A DNA stretch of 64,000 bases from Lucifuga dentata (lineage: Eukaryota > Chordata > Actinopteri > Ophidiiformes > Bythitidae). A model generated the notes under the pieces. The model did not search any database. It was not told where the DNA came from and saw only the letters and a list, made by a program, of their open reading frames with translations. Position numbers and translations under genes: made by a program. Positions 63,544-64,000 of the stretch are shown piece by piece (the stretch's first letter is position 1; each line of letters starts with the position of its first letter). The stretch lies in assembly GCA_014773175.1 (NCBI GenBank), contig VXCM01000319.1, positions 1-64,000 of the forward strand. The letters run 5' to 3'.

Positions 63544-64000
63544 ATAATTGAAAAATTACATTAGCTAGATCCAAAGCTAGCAGTGCTTCTTAAAGTTTTG
63601 GCTTGGTTTGGCATCAATATATGCAAGCAGCAAAGTGAGCAACACACAAATCGCTTACCATGCTGTTGCTCCACTGTTCATATGTAAGCAGCTTTATCAT
63701 CCATCCATAGATACAACAAAACCAACAAGTACTCAAAACAACACAAGCACTCCCAAATGTGCTCAATCATACATACAAAGAGGAAATGACCCAACTTATA
63801 AAGTGAGTTAATGTAAGCTGAGAAATACAAACTCGGGGATCATTTGCATTCGGAGTGATTCAGCTTTCAGTGAAAACAAATATCCATCTATCAGTGAGAC
63901 AGATACTGTGAATCTCTTTCTTTTTGATGAGTCCTACAGCAATGTGTATATTCATAAGTACATGATCACATGTACTCATGTGCATGGAAACTGTGCAAAA

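Larger units (their letters stand above)
17566..64000 (-). other. fbxl17: FBXL17 intron upstream of the 108-bp exon (partial, at least 46.4 kb)
   Basis: In gene sense this intron ends with a strong pyrimidine tract, a plausible branch-point context (CTTAACT about 35 nt upstream) and TCTCCAG. I looked on the minus strand for the preceding LRR exon, expected to encode a stretch ending near LQRIYMQENK, and did not see it. Very long introns are typical of FBXL17 in vertebrates. The segment contains the mobile elements, microsatellites and candidate conserved blocks listed separately; I see no independent gene. Confidence 0.75.

Noticed and set aside
1..64000. CRISPR array, operon or prophage-like organisation
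   Set aside because: Direct repeats are microsatellites, transposon parts or gap duplicates. Coding sequence is spliced and vertebrate in type.
17566..64000. Preceding FBXL17 LRR exon
   Set aside because: I looked for minus-strand sequence encoding the expected LRR segment with flanking splice sites and saw none. It most likely lies beyond the window, though a reading by eye could miss a short exon.

Overview
The window reads as intronic DNA of a vertebrate, most probably a teleost fish. It holds two short coding exons, both on the minus strand, of the F-box/leucine-rich-repeat gene FBXL17. Everything else is intron containing decayed mobile elements, long dinucleotide microsatellites, purine-rich tracts and some unique sequence that may be regulatory. 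The fish assignment rests on the tRNA-type SINE at 36691, the long dense (CA)n tracts, a deleted Tc1-like element with a recognisable transposase end, a hAT-like element with a target duplication, and several short repeat families seen more than once.

Layout. Positions 1-7344 are the intron downstream (in gene sense) of the 131-bp exon at 7345-7475. A roughly 10-kb intron (7476-17457) separates it from the 108-bp exon at 17458-17565. From 17566 to the window end is one intron of at least 46.4 kb; I found no further FBXL17 exon in it. The missing N-terminal part, including the F-box, should lie beyond 64000, and the remaining C-terminal leucine-rich repeats and stop codon lie before position 1. 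Both exons have good splice sites on the minus strand and join in frame. They encode LRR sequence used by the SCF(FBXL17) ubiquitin ligase to recognise substrates.

The assembly has 15 N runs. At five of them (598, 5604, 13268, 23888, 30935) the sequence on the two sides of the N is the same or nearly the same, so those local duplications are probably unmerged contig ends. The other N runs sit in or beside homopolymers or microsatellites.

I saw no bacterial or viral operon, CRISPR array, tRNA gene or rRNA, and no clearly new multi-gene system. The points most worth a second look are a (TG)12 tract 15 nt upstream of the 3' splice site of the frame-changing exon, a perfect 25-bp inverted repeat at 63484-63543, the mobile elements defined here by their ends, and several candidate conserved non-coding blocks.
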